Shown: positions 62,506 through 64,000 of the stretch, piece by piece
Numbering within the stretch: the stretch's first letter is position 1
How the letters are laid out: each line of letters opens with the position of its first letter
Assembly (NCBI GenBank): GCA_017515345.1
Contig: JAFWFZ010000016.1
Span: 1 to 64,000, forward strand
Reading direction: 5' to 3'
DNA from: Oscillospiraceae bacterium
GTDB taxonomy: Bacteria; Bacillota; Clostridia; Oscillospirales; Oscillospiraceae
Length of the DNA stretch: 64,000 bases
Program-made: the position numbers and the translations under genes
Notes under the pieces: model-generated
What the model was told of the DNA's origin: nothing
Database searches by the model: none
What the model saw: the letters and a program-made list of their open reading frames with translations, nothing else

Positions 62506-64000
62506 ATGTCTGCTGAAACAAATCCCGTCCTTCTGGAATGCAAGGGCATCGTCAAGCAGTTCAACGGCATCCAGGTGCTGAAAAACGTGGATCTTGACGT
62601 CCGTCGGGGCGAAGTCCACGCTCTCATGGGTGAAAACGGCGCGGGCAAGTCCACCATCATCAAAATCATCACCGGCGTCTACACCCGTGACGCGGGCGAG
62701 ATCTACATGGACGGCGAGATGGTCAATATCCAGACCCGCCAGGACTCCCGTGACGCGGGTATCTCCGTCATCTACCAGGAGCTTTCCCTGCTTCCCGCCC
62801 TGACCGTGACTGAGAACATCTATCTGGGGCAGGAGATCAAGGGCAAGCTGGGGCTGCCCGACTGGAAGCGTATGCGCAAGGAGACCCAGGCCCTGATAGA
62901 GCACTACGGCTTCGACATCAACCCGGACGCCGTGGTGGAAACGCTGGGCATGGCCAAGCGCCAGATGGTGGAGATCCTTAAGGCCCTGGCCGTCAAGGCA
63001 AAGCTCATCATCATGGATGAGCCCACCGCGTCACTGGCCGCCTCTGAATCCGAGAAGCTGTTTGAGACCATCAATAACCTGAAAAGCCGCGGCGCGGCCA
63101 TCCTTTACATCTCCCACCGGCTGGAGGAGGTCTATCGCCTGGCCGACCGGCTCACCGTCATGCGCGACGGCAAAAACGTGGGCGTCCTGGAGAAGGATGA
63201 GATCGAGGCGCGTCGAGTCATTGAGCTGATGATCGGCCATAAGCTGAAAAACGAGGACGACTACTTCCGCCGTCCCATCCATGAGGAAAACATACTGGAG
63301 GTGAAAGACCTCCGCTACAAGAACATGCTCAAGGGCATCAGCTTTACGGCCCGCGGCGGGGAGATCCTGGGCATCGGCGGCCTGGTAGGTTCCGGCCGCA
63401 CGGAACTGATCTCCTGTATCTACGGCGCCATGAAGCAGGATTCCGGCACCATCACCTACAACGGCAAGCCCACCAGTCACAAGATCCTGGCAAATATGAA
63501 GAAGGGCTTCGGCCTCGTTCCGGAGGACCGCCGGCGAGAGGGCTTTATTCCGCTGCTTTCCATTCAGCAGAACTTCGCCCTTGCCAGTTACGACAAGATC
63601 GCCCCGACCGGCATCGTGAATTCCCGTAAGGAAGTCGAGCTGGCGGAGCGGGGGATCAAGGATTACGACGTGCGCCCGCCCATGCGCAATCTCCCGGTCG
63701 GCAATCTCTCCGGCGGCAATCAGCAGAAGGTCGTTCTGGGCCGCTGGCTCGCCCGGCATCCCAACGTGCTCCTGCTGGATGAACCCACTGCCGGTGTGGA
63801 CGTGGGCGTCAAGGCGGATCTCTACCAGTATATGCGCGACCTGGCGCAGGAGGGGCATATCGTCATCATGGTCTCCTCAGACCTGGCGGAGCTCACCTAC
63901 ATATCTGACCGGATCCTTGTCATCCATAACGGCGTATTCTTTGAGGAATTCATGCACGAGAACGTCACGCAGGAGGCGGTCCTGCTGGCAAGCTCCGGCG
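62506..64000 (+). CDS. Ribose-type ABC transporter dual ATPase (RbsA-like), 3' end outside window
   Basis: At least 498 residues are visible, of a tandem-domain ATPase. First half: Walker A GENGAGKSTI, Walker B KLIIMDEPTAS and a degenerate signature (LGMAKRQMVEI in place of LSxGQxQ). Second half: a P-loop-like GLVGSGRTEL, the typical FGLVPEDRRREG, signature LSGGNQQKVVLGRW and Walker B VLLLDEPTAGVDVG. This matches RbsA/MglA organisation, in which the second ATP site is atypical. The gene runs off the right window edge. AAGGAGG precedes the ATG. Confidence 0.95.
   Translation, partial: MSAETNPVLLECKGIVKQFNGIQVLKNVDLDVRRGEVHALMGENGAGKSTIIKIITGVYTRDAGEIYMDGEMVNIQTRQDSRDAGISVIYQELSLLPALTVTENIYLGQEIKGKLGLPDWKRMRKETQALIEHYGFDINPDAVVETLGMAKRQMVEILKALAVKAKLIIMDEPTASLAASESEKLFETINNLKSRGAAILYISHRLEEVYRLADRLTVMRDGKNVGVLEKDEIEARRVIELMIGHKLKNEDDYFRRPIHEENILEVKDLRYKNMLKGISFTARGGEILGIGGLVGSGRTELISCIYGAMKQDSGTITYNGKPTSHKILANMKKGFGLVPEDRRREGFIPLLSIQQNFALASYDKIAPTGIVNSRKEVELAERGIKDYDVRPPMRNLPVGNLSGGNQQKVVLGRWLARHPNVLLLDEPTAGVDVGVKADLYQYMRDLAQEGHIVIMVSSDLAELTYISDRILVIHNGVFFEEFMHENVTQEAVLLASSG

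Overview
The window is a GC-rich stretch of a Firmicutes chromosome, most likely an endospore-forming anaerobe of the Oscillospiraceae type. The evidence is three sporulation loci (spo0A, spoIVB, spoVAD-spoVAE), S-layer homology (SLH) proteins, a ylxM-ffh-rpsP-khpA-rimM-trmD block in clostridial order, a TAXI-type TRAP transporter, an electron-bifurcating NfnAB pair, small 2[4Fe-4S] ferredoxins and an acetyl-CoA synthase. Coding density is high, both strands are used, and most genes have strong Shine-Dalgarno sites. I see no insertion sequence, prophage, integrase or CRISPR array.

Layout. 0-9.4 kb: an SLH protein cut by the window edge, spo0A, an M14 peptidase, spoIVB, a run of hydrolases (metallo-beta-lactamase fold, M20, DUF3786), a fused GNAT protein, a P1-family peptidase and tRNA-Gly(CCC). 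9.5-13 kb: an unknown membrane protein, then malic enzyme, an amidohydrolase and an FMN-type flavoprotein. 13-19 kb (minus): ylxM, ffh, rpsP, khpA, rimM, trmD and then nfnA-nfnB, apparently continuous. 19-24 kb (minus): a MacAB-like efflux set and an MFS carrier. 24-30.6 kb: DUF1015 and homocysteine-methyltransferase genes, a cytidylate-kinase-like gene, a second SLH protein and proS. 30.6-36 kb: TAXI/DUF1850/TRAP operon, galE and a small membrane protein. 36-41 kb: spoVAD-spoVAE, rsmI, trmN6-like, two tiny ferredoxins, a membrane-anchored HTH protein, rpmA and rplU. 41-49.3 kb: DUF554, tmcAL, ackA, a serine-palmitoyltransferase-like / short-chain reductase pair with a tiny Cys protein, oligoendopeptidase F. 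49.3-57.4 kb: a 131-bp tandem repeat and a complete peptide ABC transporter operon. 57.5-64 kb: a lone acetyl-CoA synthase gene (acsB) and a ribose-type ABC transporter running off the window.

How the genes fit together. The content suggests an amino-acid/peptide-using anaerobe: peptide import (49.7-57.4 kb), intracellular and envelope peptidases (M14, M20, M3, P1), malic enzyme, acetate kinase, ferredoxin and Nfn redox balancing, and acetyl-CoA synthase. Sporulation genes are scattered and rearranged.

Points most worth attention: a strongly structured, probably attenuating leader RNA ahead of the first SLH gene; Spo0A with Glu in place of the phospho-acceptor Asp; a sphingoid-base-like gene pair; an apparent AUU start codon in the TRAP permease gene; an acetyl-CoA synthase gene with no CO-dehydrogenase genes beside it; and a peptide permease with a large extracytoplasmic insertion. 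All functional names are inferred from sequence recognition by eye; no database search was run.
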